Source of the DNA: Rhodovarius crocodyli
GTDB taxonomy: Bacteria; Pseudomonadota; Alphaproteobacteria; Acetobacterales; Acetobacteraceae
Direction: 5' to 3'
Length of the DNA: 64,000 nt
NCBI RefSeq assembly: GCF_004005855.1
Contig: NZ_SACL01000015.1
Coordinates: 1 to 64,000, forward strand
How positions within the stretch are numbered: the first letter of the stretch is position 1; every line of letters starts with the position of its first letter. A program made the position numbers and the translations under genes. This document shows positions 43,647 to 52,845 of this stretch, in pieces. A model generated the notes under the pieces. It saw only the letters and a program-made list of their open reading frames with translations, did no database searches and had not been told where the DNA came from.

Positions 43647-44845
43647 CCAGCGGGGCGCATGGCGCGGGCGGCGTCCTCGCTCGGCAGATAGGCGCGGCCG
43701 TCGGCGAAGCGCCAGTCTGCCATGGTGCCCTTGCCGCCGCGCACCACCGTGCGGCCCACATAGGCGCCCATGGTGGATTGATGGTCGGCGGCGCGGAACT
43801 CGCTCTCACCCTGGCCGAACACGCCGTTGAACTTCAGGCCGCGCATGGCCTCGACCATGGCCTCGGTCTCCAGGCTCGGCACCTTGCGCAGCATCGCAGC
43901 GATCGCGAGCACGGTGTCATAGGCCACGACCGAGCCAAGCTTGGGCAGCTCGCGGTACTTCGCGCGATAGGCGTCGCGGAAGGCGTTGTGCGTCGGGTTG
44001 TTGATCTGCTCGACCGGATAGCCGGTGACGATCCAGCCTTCCGGCGCCTCGTCGCCCAGCGGCTCCAGGTATTCGGGCTCACCGGTCAGCATCGAGACCA
44101 CGGCCCGGCGCTCGAACAGGCCGCGCGTGTTGCCCTGGCGGACGAAATTGGTCAGGTCCGCGCCGAAGGTAACGTTGAAGATCGCCTCCGGGTTCGCGGC
44201 GGCCAGCGCCTGCACCGTGGCACCGGCATCGATGCGCCCAAGGGCCGGGAACTGCTCCGCGACAAACTGCACATCGGGCTTGGCGCGGGTCAGCATCTCC
44301 TTGAACCAGCGCACGGCGGACTGGCCGTATTCATAGTTGGGCGCGACCACGGCCCAGCGCTTGGCCGGCAGCTTCGCCGCTTCCTCGACCAGCATGGCGG
44401 CCTGCATGTAGGTGCTGCAGCGCAGGCGGAAGGTGTAGCGGTTGCCGCGCGACCAGACGAGCGCGTCGGTCAGCGCCTCGCTGGCCACGAACAGCTTCTT
44501 GTTCTGGTTCGCGAAGTCACCCAGCGCCAGGCCGATATTGGACAGGAAGGCGCCGCTGATCAGCGCCACGCGCTCATTGTTGATGAGTTCACCCGCATGG
44601 CGCACCGCGTCCTCGGGCTTGCCCGCGTCGTCGCGGAAGATGGTGGCGAGCGGCCGGCCGTTGATGCCGCCCTGTGCGTTGATCGTGTCCACCGCCAGCG
44701 TCCAGGCATTGCGGTAGGGCACGAGGAAGGCCGGCTGCGCCGTGTAGCTGTTGATCTCGCCGATGCGGATCGGGTCATTCTGCGCCTGGGCGATGGCCGG
44801 CACGGCGAGGCCGGCGGCAAGGGCGGTACGGCGGGTAACGATCAT
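43643..44845 (-). CDS. ABC transporter substrate-binding protein (Peripla_BP_6 / LivJ-like)
   Basis: A 400-residue periplasmic protein with a leader ending LAVPAIAQA-QNDPIRIG. The type I fold is indicated by IRIGEINSYTAQPAFLVPYRNAWTLAVD in outline, GINGRPLATIFRDDAGKPEDAV and ALISGAFLSNIGLAL. It leads the LivHM-LivG-LivF operon. This Leu/aromatic-acid branch often binds aromatic or amide compounds in soil bacteria; here the ligand is unknown. Confidence 0.93.
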   Translation of the reverse strand: MIVTRRTALAAGLAVPAIAQAQNDPIRIGEINSYTAQPAFLVPYRNAWTLAVDTINAQGGINGRPLATIFRDDAGKPEDAVRHAGELINNERVALISGAFLSNIGLALGDFANQNKKLFVASEALTDALVWSRGNRYTFRLRCSTYMQAAMLVEEAAKLPAKRWAVVAPNYEYGQSAVRWFKEMLTRAKPDVQFVAEQFPALGRIDAGATVQALAAANPEAIFNVTFGADLTNFVRQGNTRGLFERRAVVSMLTGEPEYLEPLGDEAPEGWIVTGYPVEQINNPTHNAFRDAYRAKYRELPKLGSVVAYDTVLAIAAMLRKVPSLETEAMVEAMRGLKFNGVFGQGESEFRAADHQSTMGAYVGRTVVRGGKGTMADWRFADGRAYLPSEDAARAMRPAG

Positions 44846-44921
44846 GGAGAAGCGGCCTTCCTGATTGCTGGCGCCATGCAACTGCATCACTCGCGGCGCC
44901 GCAACCGTGAATCATGTCGAT

Positions 44922-45974
44922 TCAGGCAGGGTCTGCCGCTTCCATGGGCGGATCGACCGGGCTGCGCTCACCAACCCAGCGCCAGCCGCCCGTCTTGCCG
45001 CGCGCGCGCTTCAGCGCGTCCTGCGCCGACCAGAACAGCCGCACCGCGCGCTTGTCCAGGCCGGTCGCGCCCAGCACGTCGCCACCCGCCCAGGGACGGA
45101 ACGGGTTGCCCCGCGCATAGGACCAGATGGCGATGCGCCGCGTGCGCGCGTCCGTCACGCCCCGCCGGTGGAAGCCGCTGGTGTCCGCGATCACCAGCGT
45201 GTTCGCGGGCGCGGAGAACTTGACCGGCGTCCGGTAGCCCAGCGCCGCGATCTCCTCCGGCTCGATGCGCAGCGAACCCTCGCGCGTGCTGCGGTCCTCG
45301 GCATGCGCCGCGCGGATCGACAGCGCCTGCTCCCATTCCAGGTGCCGCTGCGTGGGCATGTGGGAGCCGGGAACATAGGTGAAGCCCGCCTCCTCCTCCG
45401 CCACATCCTCGACGAACAGCCAGGACTTCACGGTCGGGTGGAAGGTGTCCATGTGATAGTCGGACTGCACGTCGGGCTCGGCCGCGCGGAAGTTGCTGTA
45501 GATGGTCTGCACGAACCTGTAGGGCTGCAGCCTGAAGCTGCCGATATAGTCGTGCAGGGCGCGGTATTGCGGATGCTCCAGCGCCGCCGTGGTCGCGGGC
45601 AGGCGCGGCAGGGTCTGCGCGTCCAGCGGGATCAGGCGCGTCAGGGAATAGCCGTCGATGAATTCGCGTGCCTCGATGCGGGCGGCGAACAGTTCCTCCC
45701 GCATCGCCTGGAAGGCGGCGGCGGGCAGGAAGTCGCGCTTGATCAGATAGCCGTCGCGCAGGAAGGCCTCGCGGTCATCGGGCGACAGATAATCGGCCAT
45801 GGCGCGCCGGCGCAGCTCCGCCAGGCGCAGCGCGATGCGGCGGCGGGCCATGTGCAGGCCCCAGCGGTTGAGCCGGGCGCTGCCGATCAGCGGGTTGTTC
45901 TCGAATGACTTCGCGCCGGTCGCCAGGGCGGCGGCATGCAGGGGCAGCAGGGGCCATTGGCGCAGCGGAAGCAT
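44922..45974 (-). CDS. Phytanoyl-CoA dioxygenase (PhyH)-family protein
   Basis: A 350-residue Fe(II)/2-oxoglutarate dioxygenase-like protein. The iron facial triad appears as HMD in SDYHMDTFHPTVKSWLF and the distal His in ADTSGFHRRG, followed by an Arg-rich stretch (TRRIAIWSYARGNPFRP) suitable for 2-oxoglutarate. It lies 76 bp upstream of the LivJ-like gene on the same strand and could be in its operon, hydroxylating an imported compound. The N-terminal 55 residues are unassigned and the start may be further in. Confidence 0.85.
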   Translation of the reverse strand: MLPLRQWPLLPLHAAALATGAKSFENNPLIGSARLNRWGLHMARRRIALRLAELRRRAMADYLSPDDREAFLRDGYLIKRDFLPAAAFQAMREELFAARIEAREFIDGYSLTRLIPLDAQTLPRLPATTAALEHPQYRALHDYIGSFRLQPYRFVQTIYSNFRAAEPDVQSDYHMDTFHPTVKSWLFVEDVAEEEAGFTYVPGSHMPTQRHLEWEQALSIRAAHAEDRSTREGSLRIEPEEIAALGYRTPVKFSAPANTLVIADTSGFHRRGVTDARTRRIAIWSYARGNPFRPWAGGDVLGATGLDKRAVRLFWSAQDALKRARGKTGGWRWVGERSPVDPPMEAADPA

Positions 45975-46072
45975 GCGGGGATGTAACGCCGGGGGTGCCG
46001 GGGCGGCAAGGGAATAACGGGTCCCTTGCCTTCGAACATCAGTCAGGAACGTGTCCGGTCACCCAGGCGCCT

Positions 46073-46471
46073 TCAGCGCGTCTCCACCCGGAACACCTTG
46101 CTCGCCACCTTCCAGCCTTCGCTGGTCTTCAGCAGGATCAGCGCATCGGTGAAGAAGCGCGGCGGGATGGCGCAGTTCAGCTTCACGATCGCCATCTCGG
46201 GCCCCGCCAGGTCCATGGCCAGGATGCGGTCATGCCGCTCCAGCCCCAGATCCTTGGGCTTGGGCCGCGACGCCACGCCGGCCAGCCAGGCCTCGCGGGT
46301 CAGCACCTTCACCTCGCCGCCATCGACATGGCGCAGGTCCGACACGGGGTGGAAGGCAGAGGCCAGCTTCCCGACATCGCCTTCATACAGGCCGTCGAGA
46401 TAGGTGCGGACCACCGCCTCGATCTCATTGAGGGCCGCGGTGTCGGCGCCGGTCACAGGGGCTTCGGGCAT
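46073..46471 (-). CDS. SnoaL/NTF2-like protein (putative lumazine-binding type)
   Basis: A 132-residue cone-shaped alpha+beta-barrel protein starting at the ATG after AAGGAGAAATCC. It reads IEAVVRTYLDGLYEGDVGKL, FHPVSDLRHVDGG and ILLKTSEGWKVASKVFRV, the usual NTF2-like order seen in nuclear transport factor 2/lumazine-binding annotations. No activity can be assigned. Divergent from a Bug gene 67 bp away. Confidence 0.82.
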   Translation of the reverse strand: MPEAPVTGADTAALNEIEAVVRTYLDGLYEGDVGKLASAFHPVSDLRHVDGGEVKVLTREAWLAGVASRPKPKDLGLERHDRILAMDLAGPEMAIVKLNCAIPPRFFTDALILLKTSEGWKVASKVFRVETR

Positions 46472-46537
46472 GGATTTCTCCTTCTTCACGGAAGCGGGGC
46501 GTGCGGGGTAGTGTGCCGCCAAAGGGAGACAAACGCC

Positions 46538-47494
46538 ATGCTCATCACCCGCCGGGCCATGCTCGCGGCACCATCGGTCCTGGCAATGCCAGCGCTTGCG
46601 CAGTCCTGGCCGGCCAAGCCCATCCGGATCATCGTGCCCTATGCGGCGGGTGGCGGCACCGACATCCTGGCCCGCGCGCTGTCAGAGGCGCTGCGTCCCG
46701 GCCTGTCGCAGCCGGTCGTGATCGAGAATCGCGCGGGTGCCGCCGGCGTGGTCGGCACCGAGCAGGTGGTGCGCGCCGAGCCCGACGGCCACACGCTGAC
46801 GGCCGTGGTCAGCACCCATGTGATGAACAAGTACACGCTGCAGAACATGCCCTTCGACGCGCTGCGCGACGTGACGCCCGTGGCGATGCTCGCGCGCAAC
46901 ACCATGCTGCTGGTCACGGGCGTGGACCAGCCCTTCCAGGACCTGGCGGGGCTGAAGGCCCATGCCTCGCGCAGCGGTTCCAGGCTGTCCACGGGCTCGA
47001 CCGAGGCGCTGTCCCAGTTCATCGGCCAGGAATTCGCCCGCCGCCTGCAGGTCGAGATTCCGGATGTGTCCTACCGTTCGGGCGGGCAGCTGATGACCGA
47101 CATCGTGGCGGGCCACCTGCCGCTCGGCACCACCAGCACCGCCAGCGTCACGCCGCATATGGCCACCGGCAAGGTGCGGGTGCTGGCGTGCTCCACACCG
47201 TCGCGCACGCCCTTCTTCCCCGAGGTGCGCACCGCGCAGGAACAGGGGCTGGACGGCTTCGACCTGGCGGGCTGGGTGGCACTTCTGGGCCCCAAGGGCC
47301 TGCCCGCCGAGCTCGCCACGCGCATCCATGCGGCGGTGGCGGGCGCCTTCGCGCAGGAAGCCTTCCGCGCGCGCCTCGCCAGCCTGGGCATCGAGCCCTA
47401 TCTGCTCGACCCCGACGCCACCCGCGCCGCCATGCAGCGCGAGGACCAGATCTGGGCCGCCGCCAGCGCGGCCGGACACATCACCCGCCAGTAA
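46538..47494 (+). CDS. Bug/TctC-family periplasmic binding protein
   Basis: A 318-residue protein starting at the ATG after AAAGGGAGAC, with leader ending AMPALAQ-SWPAKPI. Motifs: IIVPYAAGGGTDILARAL, SQPVVIENRAGAAGVVG, and DVSYRSGGQLMTDIVAG where others have HVPYRG. It is followed 12 bp later by a PEP-mutase/isocitrate-lyase family gene, so the bound acid may be a substrate of that enzyme. Confidence 0.92.
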   Translation: MLITRRAMLAAPSVLAMPALAQSWPAKPIRIIVPYAAGGGTDILARALSEALRPGLSQPVVIENRAGAAGVVGTEQVVRAEPDGHTLTAVVSTHVMNKYTLQNMPFDALRDVTPVAMLARNTMLLVTGVDQPFQDLAGLKAHASRSGSRLSTGSTEALSQFIGQEFARRLQVEIPDVSYRSGGQLMTDIVAGHLPLGTTSTASVTPHMATGKVRVLACSTPSRTPFFPEVRTAQEQGLDGFDLAGWVALLGPKGLPAELATRIHAAVAGAFAQEAFRARLASLGIEPYLLDPDATRAAMQREDQIWAAASAAGHITRQ

Positions 47495-47506
47495 GGAGCA
47501 TCAAGC

Positions 47507-48382
47507 ATGGCGAAACCCTCCCTCAAGGCCGCCTTCGACGCGAAGAAGTTCGTGGTCGCGCCGGGTATCTATGACGGCATTTCCGCCAAGGTGGCTGATG
47601 GCATGGGCTTCGACTGCCTGTACGTCACGGGCTTCGGCACCGTCGCCTCGCATCTGGGCGAACCCGATGCCGGCATCGCGACCTATACCGACATGGTCAG
47701 CCGCGTCAGCCGCTTCGCCCAGATGTCCAGGACGCCCGTGATCGCGGATGCCGACACCGGCTACGGCGGGCTGCTGAACGTGCGCTACACCGTGAAGGGC
47801 TATGAGGCCGGCGGCGTGTCGGGCATCCAGCTCGAAGACCAGGAAGTGCCGAAGAAGTGCGGCCACACCCCGGGCCGCCGCGTTATCCCCGCCGAGGAGA
47901 TGGTGCTGAAGATCAAGGTCGCGGTCGAAGCCCGCACCGACCCCAACTTCCTGATCGTGGCCCGCACCGACGCGCGCACCAGCCTGGGCCTGGAGGAAGC
48001 GATCCGCCGCGGCCGCATGTACGGCGACGCGGGTGCCGACATCGTCTTCATCGAAAGCCCCGAGAGCGAGGCCGAGATGGTGGAGATCGGGCGTTCCATC
48101 ACCACCAAGCCGCTGCTGGCCAACAATGTCGAGGGCGGGCGCACGCCCATCCTCTCCAAGCAGCGCCTGGCCGAGATCGGCTACGGCATCGCCATCTACC
48201 CGGCGGTGGGCTTCCTGGCGGCGGCCGCGGCCTATGAGCGCGCGTTCAGCCACCTGAAGCAGATGGGCGACAGCAACGGCCTGCCCGCGCAGGAAAGCTA
48301 CGGCTTCACCCGCATCTGCGAGCTGATGGGCTTCCCCGAGGTGTGGGAGTTCGACAAGCGCTGGGCCGTGCTGGACAAGTAG
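47507..48382 (+). CDS. Isocitrate lyase / PEP mutase family enzyme
   Basis: A 291-residue TIM barrel of the ICL/PEPM superfamily. Key motifs are VAPGIYDGISAKVADGMGF, PVIADADTGYGG (Mg2+ site), GIQLEDQEVPKKCGH with catalytic C118, and IVARTDARTS. The KKCGH loop indicates a lyase (2-methylisocitrate, dimethylmalate or oxaloacetate type) rather than a mutase. With the Bug gene upstream it forms a two-gene uptake-and-cleavage unit. Its stop is 3 bp from that of the convergent histidine kinase. Confidence 0.9.
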   Translation: MAKPSLKAAFDAKKFVVAPGIYDGISAKVADGMGFDCLYVTGFGTVASHLGEPDAGIATYTDMVSRVSRFAQMSRTPVIADADTGYGGLLNVRYTVKGYEAGGVSGIQLEDQEVPKKCGHTPGRRVIPAEEMVLKIKVAVEARTDPNFLIVARTDARTSLGLEEAIRRGRMYGDAGADIVFIESPESEAEMVEIGRSITTKPLLANNVEGGRTPILSKQRLAEIGYGIAIYPAVGFLAAAAAYERAFSHLKQMGDSNGLPAQESYGFTRICELMGFPEVWEFDKRWAVLDK

Positions 48383-48385
48383 GCC

Positions 48386-49714
48386 TCAGCGGAACACCGG
48401 CAGGCGGACCTCCATCCTCGCGCCCCCGTCCGGGGCGTCGAGGATGGCCAGCCGCCCGCCATGCGCCTCCAGCAGCCCGCGCGCGATCGCGAGGCCGAGC
48501 CCCGCGCCCCCGGTGCGCCGGTTGCGGGAGGCATCGAGCCGCGTGAAGGGCTCCAGCATCGCCAGGCGCTGGTCGGGCGGAATGCCGGGCCCCTCGTCGT
48601 CCACGGTCAGCACCGCTTCCTCGCCCTCGGTCCGCAGGCCCAGATGGGCGGCATGGCCATAGGCGAGCGCATTGCCCACGAGGTTCGCCACCACGCGGCG
48701 CAGGGCCAGCGGGTCCCCCAGCACCACCAGCCATTCGGGCACGTCCAGCGCGAGGGTGGCGCGCGCGCCCTGGGCCAGCCGGTCATCCACCTCGGCCCGC
48801 AGCAGGGCGGGCAGCTCCACCATTTCTTGGGCCAGTTCGCCCGCGCCGGCGCGGCTGGACAGCAGGGCATCGTCCAGCAGCCGGATCATGTCGGCGATAT
48901 CGGTCTCGGCGCGTTCGCGCTCGGCGGCATCGGGCAGGGCGTCGATGCGCAGGCGCAGGCGGGTGGCGAAGCTGCGCACGTCATGCGCGATGCCGCCCAG
49001 CAGCGCCATGCGCGCCTGCAACAGCCCCGACAGCCTTTCCTGCATGCGGGCGAAGGCGCCGACCACGGCGCGGATCTCGGGCGCGCTGCGGCGGACTTCG
49101 GGCAGGGGCACGGGCGGGCCTGCCAGGTCCATCCTGTCGGCGGCGGCCGCCAGCCGTGCCAGGGGCCGGGTTTCCCGCTGCATGATCAGCAGCGCGACCA
49201 GGGCCACCAGCGTGCCGAACAGCCCGGCACCGAAGCCCACCGGCACCCCCAGCGCGGTGACGGGCACCGGGGCGCGGGTATCGACCACCAGCACCTGCCC
49301 GCCCGCCAGCCCGACGCGCAGCTGCATGGCGTTGCGCGGCAGGTTGGACAGGCGGGGAAACCAGCGGTCGGGCAGGGGCGGCTGCGCGAGGGAGAGCGCG
49401 CGGCCCGGCATGGCGGCGGCATAGCCGGCCAGCAGGGCCGCGTCGTAGCGCGGGGGGACGGCCTCTCCGGCGGGCACGAGATGGACCTGGAACTCCTCCG
49501 TGCCCACCGCCAGCAGCAGCGCGGCGCGGCCCTCGGCCGGCAGCCCCTCCAGCAGCCCGGCCAGGGCCGCGATGCGCTCGGGCGCGGGGCGCAGCGCCAT
49601 GCGCTGGGCGAAGTCCTGGCGGAAATAGGCGCCGATCATCAGGATCCAGACCACGCTCAGCGCCATGGCCACGATCAGCGCCAGGCGCATCAGCAGGGTC
49701 AGCTGCCGGGTCAT
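48386..49714 (-). CDS. EnvZ-type sensor histidine kinase
   Basis: A 442-residue membrane kinase: TM1 at about residues 8-30, a periplasmic segment to about 155, TM2 at about 157-178, HAMP, then the H-box LGGIAHDVRSFATRLRLRI with H244 and the N/G boxes (LVGNALAYG, VDDEGPGIPP, GGAGLGLAIARGL). Phosphorylates the response regulator encoded immediately upstream (4-bp overlap). The signal is unknown. It is not KdpD: it lacks the N-terminal KdpD and USP domains. Confidence 0.93.
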   Translation of the reverse strand: MTRQLTLLMRLALIVAMALSVVWILMIGAYFRQDFAQRMALRPAPERIAALAGLLEGLPAEGRAALLLAVGTEEFQVHLVPAGEAVPPRYDAALLAGYAAAMPGRALSLAQPPLPDRWFPRLSNLPRNAMQLRVGLAGGQVLVVDTRAPVPVTALGVPVGFGAGLFGTLVALVALLIMQRETRPLARLAAAADRMDLAGPPVPLPEVRRSAPEIRAVVGAFARMQERLSGLLQARMALLGGIAHDVRSFATRLRLRIDALPDAAERERAETDIADMIRLLDDALLSSRAGAGELAQEMVELPALLRAEVDDRLAQGARATLALDVPEWLVVLGDPLALRRVVANLVGNALAYGHAAHLGLRTEGEEAVLTVDDEGPGIPPDQRLAMLEPFTRLDASRNRRTGGAGLGLAIARGLLEAHGGRLAILDAPDGGARMEVRLPVFR

Positions 49715-50454
49715 GCGCCCAGCCGCCTGACATGGGCGGTGAACAGATAGCCGCCATTGCGCACCGTGGTGATCAGGCCCGATCCAGGGCTCGCGCCTTC
49801 CAGCTTGCGCCGCAGGCGGCTGATCAGCATGTCCACCGTGCGGTCGAAGGGCCCCGCCGCGCGGCCATGGGTGAAATCCAGGATCTGGTCGCGCGTCAGC
49901 ACCCGGCGCGGGTGGCGCGCCAGGCAGGCCAGCAGGTCGAACTCGGCCGTGGTCAGCGCCACGGCCTCGCCGGCTTCCGTCTCGAAGGCGCGGGCGTCGA
50001 GGTCGATCACGAAGCGGTCGAAGCCATAGCGGCGGGCCGGGCTGGTGCCGCCCTCCGTCACCCGCCCCTGCGTCACCCGCCCCTGGGCGCGGCGCAGCAG
50101 GGCGCGGATGCGCGCCAGCAGCTCCCGCGGGCCGAAGGGCTTGGTCAGGTAGTCATCCGCGCCCAGCTCCAACCCGATCACCCGGTCCACCTCCTCGCTC
50201 TTGGCCGAGAGGATGAGGATGGGCACGTCATGGCTCTGCCGCAGGCGGCGGCAGATGGACAGCCCGTCCTCGCCGGGCAGCATCAGGTCCAGGATGATCA
50301 GGTCGGGCCGTATGCGCGTGAGTGCCGCATCCATCGCGGCTCCGCTTTCGGCCAGCTCCGTGGCGAAGCCTTCCCGCCGCAGGAAGGCGGCCGCGAGGCG
50401 GCTTATCTCCGGATCGTCCTCGACCATCAGCAGGGTGGGCGCGCTGTGCTCCAT
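49711..50454 (-). CDS. OmpR/PhoB-family response regulator
   Basis: A 247-residue regulator from the ATG giving MEHSAPTLLMVEDD. Receiver domain: acidic pair in VEDD, phosphoacceptor D56 in LIILDLMLPGEDG, Thr/Ser and Lys in ILSAKSEE and DYLTKPF. The C-terminal winged helix shows ALTTAEFDLLACLARHPRRVLTRDQIL in outline and RTVDMLISRLRRKLE. A Gly/Thr linker (GRVTQGRVTEGG) holds a tandem repeat. First gene of the two-component operon; divergent from a small secreted protein, a likely target. Confidence 0.94.
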   Translation of the reverse strand: MEHSAPTLLMVEDDPEISRLAAAFLRREGFATELAESGAAMDAALTRIRPDLIILDLMLPGEDGLSICRRLRQSHDVPILILSAKSEEVDRVIGLELGADDYLTKPFGPRELLARIRALLRRAQGRVTQGRVTEGGTSPARRYGFDRFVIDLDARAFETEAGEAVALTTAEFDLLACLARHPRRVLTRDQILDFTHGRAAGPFDRTVDMLISRLRRKLEGASPGSGLITTVRNGGYLFTAHVRRLGA

Positions 50455-50638
50455 GGCGGCAAAATCACGATGGCGGCACCCGCTTGGCAAGCGGGAAAGC
50501 CCTGTTTTGACACGTTGTTACACGCCGTTGACGCATGGTGGCCAAACGATGCGCGGCATTGATCGGGCGATGACGCGGGGCGGGCAGGGTGCGCCCAGGG
50601 CCGGCGCCATCGGGGCACCGGCCAGGAGAGACAAGCCG

Positions 50639-50941
50639 ATGACCAAGACCTTTGCCCTTGCCGCCCTGGTTCTCACCGTCGGGCTCGGCGCGGCCGGCGA
50701 TGCCGGCGCCTATGAACGGCGCGCCAGCAGCACCGGCCCGCGCGGCACCAGCACGGTGGATGCGTCGGGCTGGTGCAACGGCGGCAGCTGCGCCCGTTCC
50801 ATCACCCGCACCGGCCCCGGCGGCAACAGCGTGAACCGCAGCGGCAGCGCCAGCTGCGCCGATGGCAGCTGCACCGGCACCAGCACCACCACGGGCCCGG
50901 GCGGGCAGACCCGCACGCGCACCGGCTCCGTCACGCGGTAG
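50639..50941 (+). CDS. Small secreted Cys/Gly/Thr-rich repeat protein
   Basis: A 100-residue protein with a signal peptide (about residues 1-24, ending DAGA-YERRAS) after GGAGAG. The mature part contains degenerate tandem units built as TGPxG...CxxGSC...: two of them carry cysteine pairs (CNGGSCARS and CADGSCTGT), then TRTGPGGNS and TTTGPGGQT. The Cys pairs probably form small disulfide loops in the periplasm or outside. No family name or function is known to me. It faces the two-component operon and precedes a hydroxylase-like membrane protein gene by 4 bp. Confidence 0.78.
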   Translation: MTKTFALAALVLTVGLGAAGDAGAYERRASSTGPRGTSTVDASGWCNGGSCARSITRTGPGGNSVNRSGSASCADGSCTGTSTTTGPGGQTRTRTGSVTR

Positions 50942-50945
50942 CGCC

Positions 50946-51773
50946 ATGGCCATGCTCGCCCAACAGCTTCCGTACCCGCTGCTGCTGGGCGTGCCGGCGG
51001 TGGCGCTGGGTGCGATGGCGCTGGAATTCGCCGCGGCACGCCTGCTGCGCCATGACAGCCACGACTGGCGGGAAACCGCCGCCAGCCTGGGCGTGGCGCT
51101 CGGCCAGAACCTGCTGCGCGCCGCGCAGGCGGGGCTGGTGGCGGTGCCGCTGGAACTCGCCTGGCGGCACCGGCTGCTGGATTTCCCGCAATTCCACTGG
51201 CTGGCGCTGCTCGGCCTCTTTCTGGGCTCGGAGTTCCTCTACTACTGGCATCACCGCGCGTCCCACCGCATCCGCTGGCTGTGGGCCACCCATGCCGTGC
51301 ACCACTCCAGCACGCGGCTGAACCTGACGGCGGCGATCAGGCTGGGCTGGACGGCGGGCCTGTCGGGGCATGTGCTGTTCATGCTGCCGCTGGCGCTGCT
51401 GGGCTTTCATCCGCTGATGATCCTGGGCGCGCTGGCCCTGAACCTGGCCTATCAGTTCTTCATCCATACGGAGCTGGTGCCGCGCCTCGGCGTGCTGGAA
51501 TGGGTGCTGAACACGCCGGCGCATCATCGCGTGCACCATGCCAGCAACCAGGCCTGCCTGGACCGCAACTATGGCGGGGTGCTGATCGTGTTCGACCGGC
51601 TGTTCGGCAGCTTCGCCGAGGCACCGGCCGAGGCGCTGCGCTATGGGCTGGCCGGCCGCCCACCCAGCCACAACCCTTTCCGCATCGCGCTGGGGGAATG
51701 GGCATCGATGCTGCGGGATGCCTGGCGGGCGCGGGGCTGGGCGCGGTTGCGGGCGCTGTTCGGCCCGCCGTGA
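50946..51773 (+). CDS. Sterol desaturase/fatty acid hydroxylase superfamily protein
   Basis: A 275-residue integral membrane protein with the di-iron histidine clusters of this superfamily: YYWHHRASH, THAVHHSSTRLN and HHRVHHASN, between four or more hydrophobic segments. It would hydroxylate or desaturate a lipid such as a fatty acyl chain, carotenoid or hopanoid. It follows the secreted repeat protein by 4 bp, perhaps as one unit. Substrate is unknown. An in-frame ATG two codons later is an alternative start. Confidence 0.88.
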   Translation: MAMLAQQLPYPLLLGVPAVALGAMALEFAAARLLRHDSHDWRETAASLGVALGQNLLRAAQAGLVAVPLELAWRHRLLDFPQFHWLALLGLFLGSEFLYYWHHRASHRIRWLWATHAVHHSSTRLNLTAAIRLGWTAGLSGHVLFMLPLALLGFHPLMILGALALNLAYQFFIHTELVPRLGVLEWVLNTPAHHRVHHASNQACLDRNYGGVLIVFDRLFGSFAEAPAEALRYGLAGRPPSHNPFRIALGEWASMLRDAWRARGWARLRALFGPP

Positions 51774-51833
51774 TTGTTTCCGCCTTGGGCGGGAAGGGGT
51801 AAGGAGGGGCCTTATTCCTTCCGGGGCTGCGCT

Positions 51834-52790
51834 ATGGAACGGCTGGATTGCGACCGCATGTTCGTCGCGGTGCTGGAACTGGGCAGCTTCGCCGCCGCCG
51901 CGCAGCGCCTGGGCACCAGCAGCGGGCAGGCCAGCAAGCTGGTCTCCCGCCTCGAAAGCGACCTGGGCGTGCAGCTGCTGAAACGCACCACCCGCGCCCT
52001 GTCGCCCACCGAGCTGGGGCAGGCCTATCACGCCCGCATCAAGCCGCTGCTGGAGGAGTTCGACGCGCTCGATGCCTCCATCCGCCATGCCTCCGGCGCG
52101 CCCAGCGGGCGGCTGCGGCTGACGGCGCCGCTCTCCTTCGGCACCGTCCAGCTGGCCGCGCCGCTGCTCGATTTCGCCCATGCCTTCCCGGCGATCGAGC
52201 TGGATGTCAGCTTCACGGACCGCACCGTGAACCTGGTGGATGAGGGTTTCGATGCCGCCATCCGCATCGGCACCACCGCCGACAGCAGCCTGATGGCGCG
52301 CCGGCTGTGCCCGGTGCGGATCGTGCTGGCGGCATCCCCCGCCTATCTCGGGCGCCGGGGCACGCCGCAGGTCCCCGAGGATCTGCCCGGCCATGACGCC
52401 GTGATCGACACCAATTTCCGGGACCCGGCGAATTGGCGCCTGCTGCGCGACGGCAGGCCGGTGGTGGTGCCGATGCACGGGCGGCTGCGCTTCGGCAATG
52501 CGGAGGCCTGCACGGCGGCCGCCGTCGCCGGGCTCGGCATCACACGAGTGCCGAGCTTCATCGCCGGCCCCGCCTTCCGGGCCGGGACGCTGCGCCCGGT
52601 ACTGGAAGCCTTCGAGGACCATCCTTCAGCCCTCCACGCGCTCTACCCGCCCGGGCGGCACCTGGCGGGCAAGGTGCGGGTGCTGGTCGATTTCCTCGCG
52701 GCCTGTTTTCGCGGCACGCCGGCATGGGATCAGGGATGGCGTGGCATTGCTTCCGTATCGGAAGGGAACAATCCCGATATTCGCGGATAG
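51834..52790 (+). CDS. LysR-family transcriptional regulator
   Basis: A 318-residue LysR protein. HTH: MFVAVLELGSFAAAAQRLGTSSGQASKLVSRLE in outline; the effector-binding region has PSGRLRLTAPLSFGTVQLA and DEGFDAAIRIGTT, the CrgA/DsdC-like branch. It is followed on the same strand by the DoxX-VOC-reductase-esterase genes, 55 bp to DoxX, and is their likely regulator. Confidence 0.92.
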   Translation: MERLDCDRMFVAVLELGSFAAAAQRLGTSSGQASKLVSRLESDLGVQLLKRTTRALSPTELGQAYHARIKPLLEEFDALDASIRHASGAPSGRLRLTAPLSFGTVQLAAPLLDFAHAFPAIELDVSFTDRTVNLVDEGFDAAIRIGTTADSSLMARRLCPVRIVLAASPAYLGRRGTPQVPEDLPGHDAVIDTNFRDPANWRLLRDGRPVVVPMHGRLRFGNAEACTAAAVAGLGITRVPSFIAGPAFRAGTLRPVLEAFEDHPSALHALYPPGRHLAGKVRVLVDFLAACFRGTPAWDQGWRGIASVSEGNNPDIRG

Positions 52791-52845
52791 TGCGTGGTCC
52801 TGGAAGGTCTATCTCAACGGCACCGCTTCCGCGAAGGAGAGAGCC

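Noticed and set aside
48386-50454. Two-component pair considered as KdpDE
   Set aside because: The kinase has only two membrane spans with a periplasmic loop and no KdpD or USP domain, and the genes are about 14 kb from kdp.
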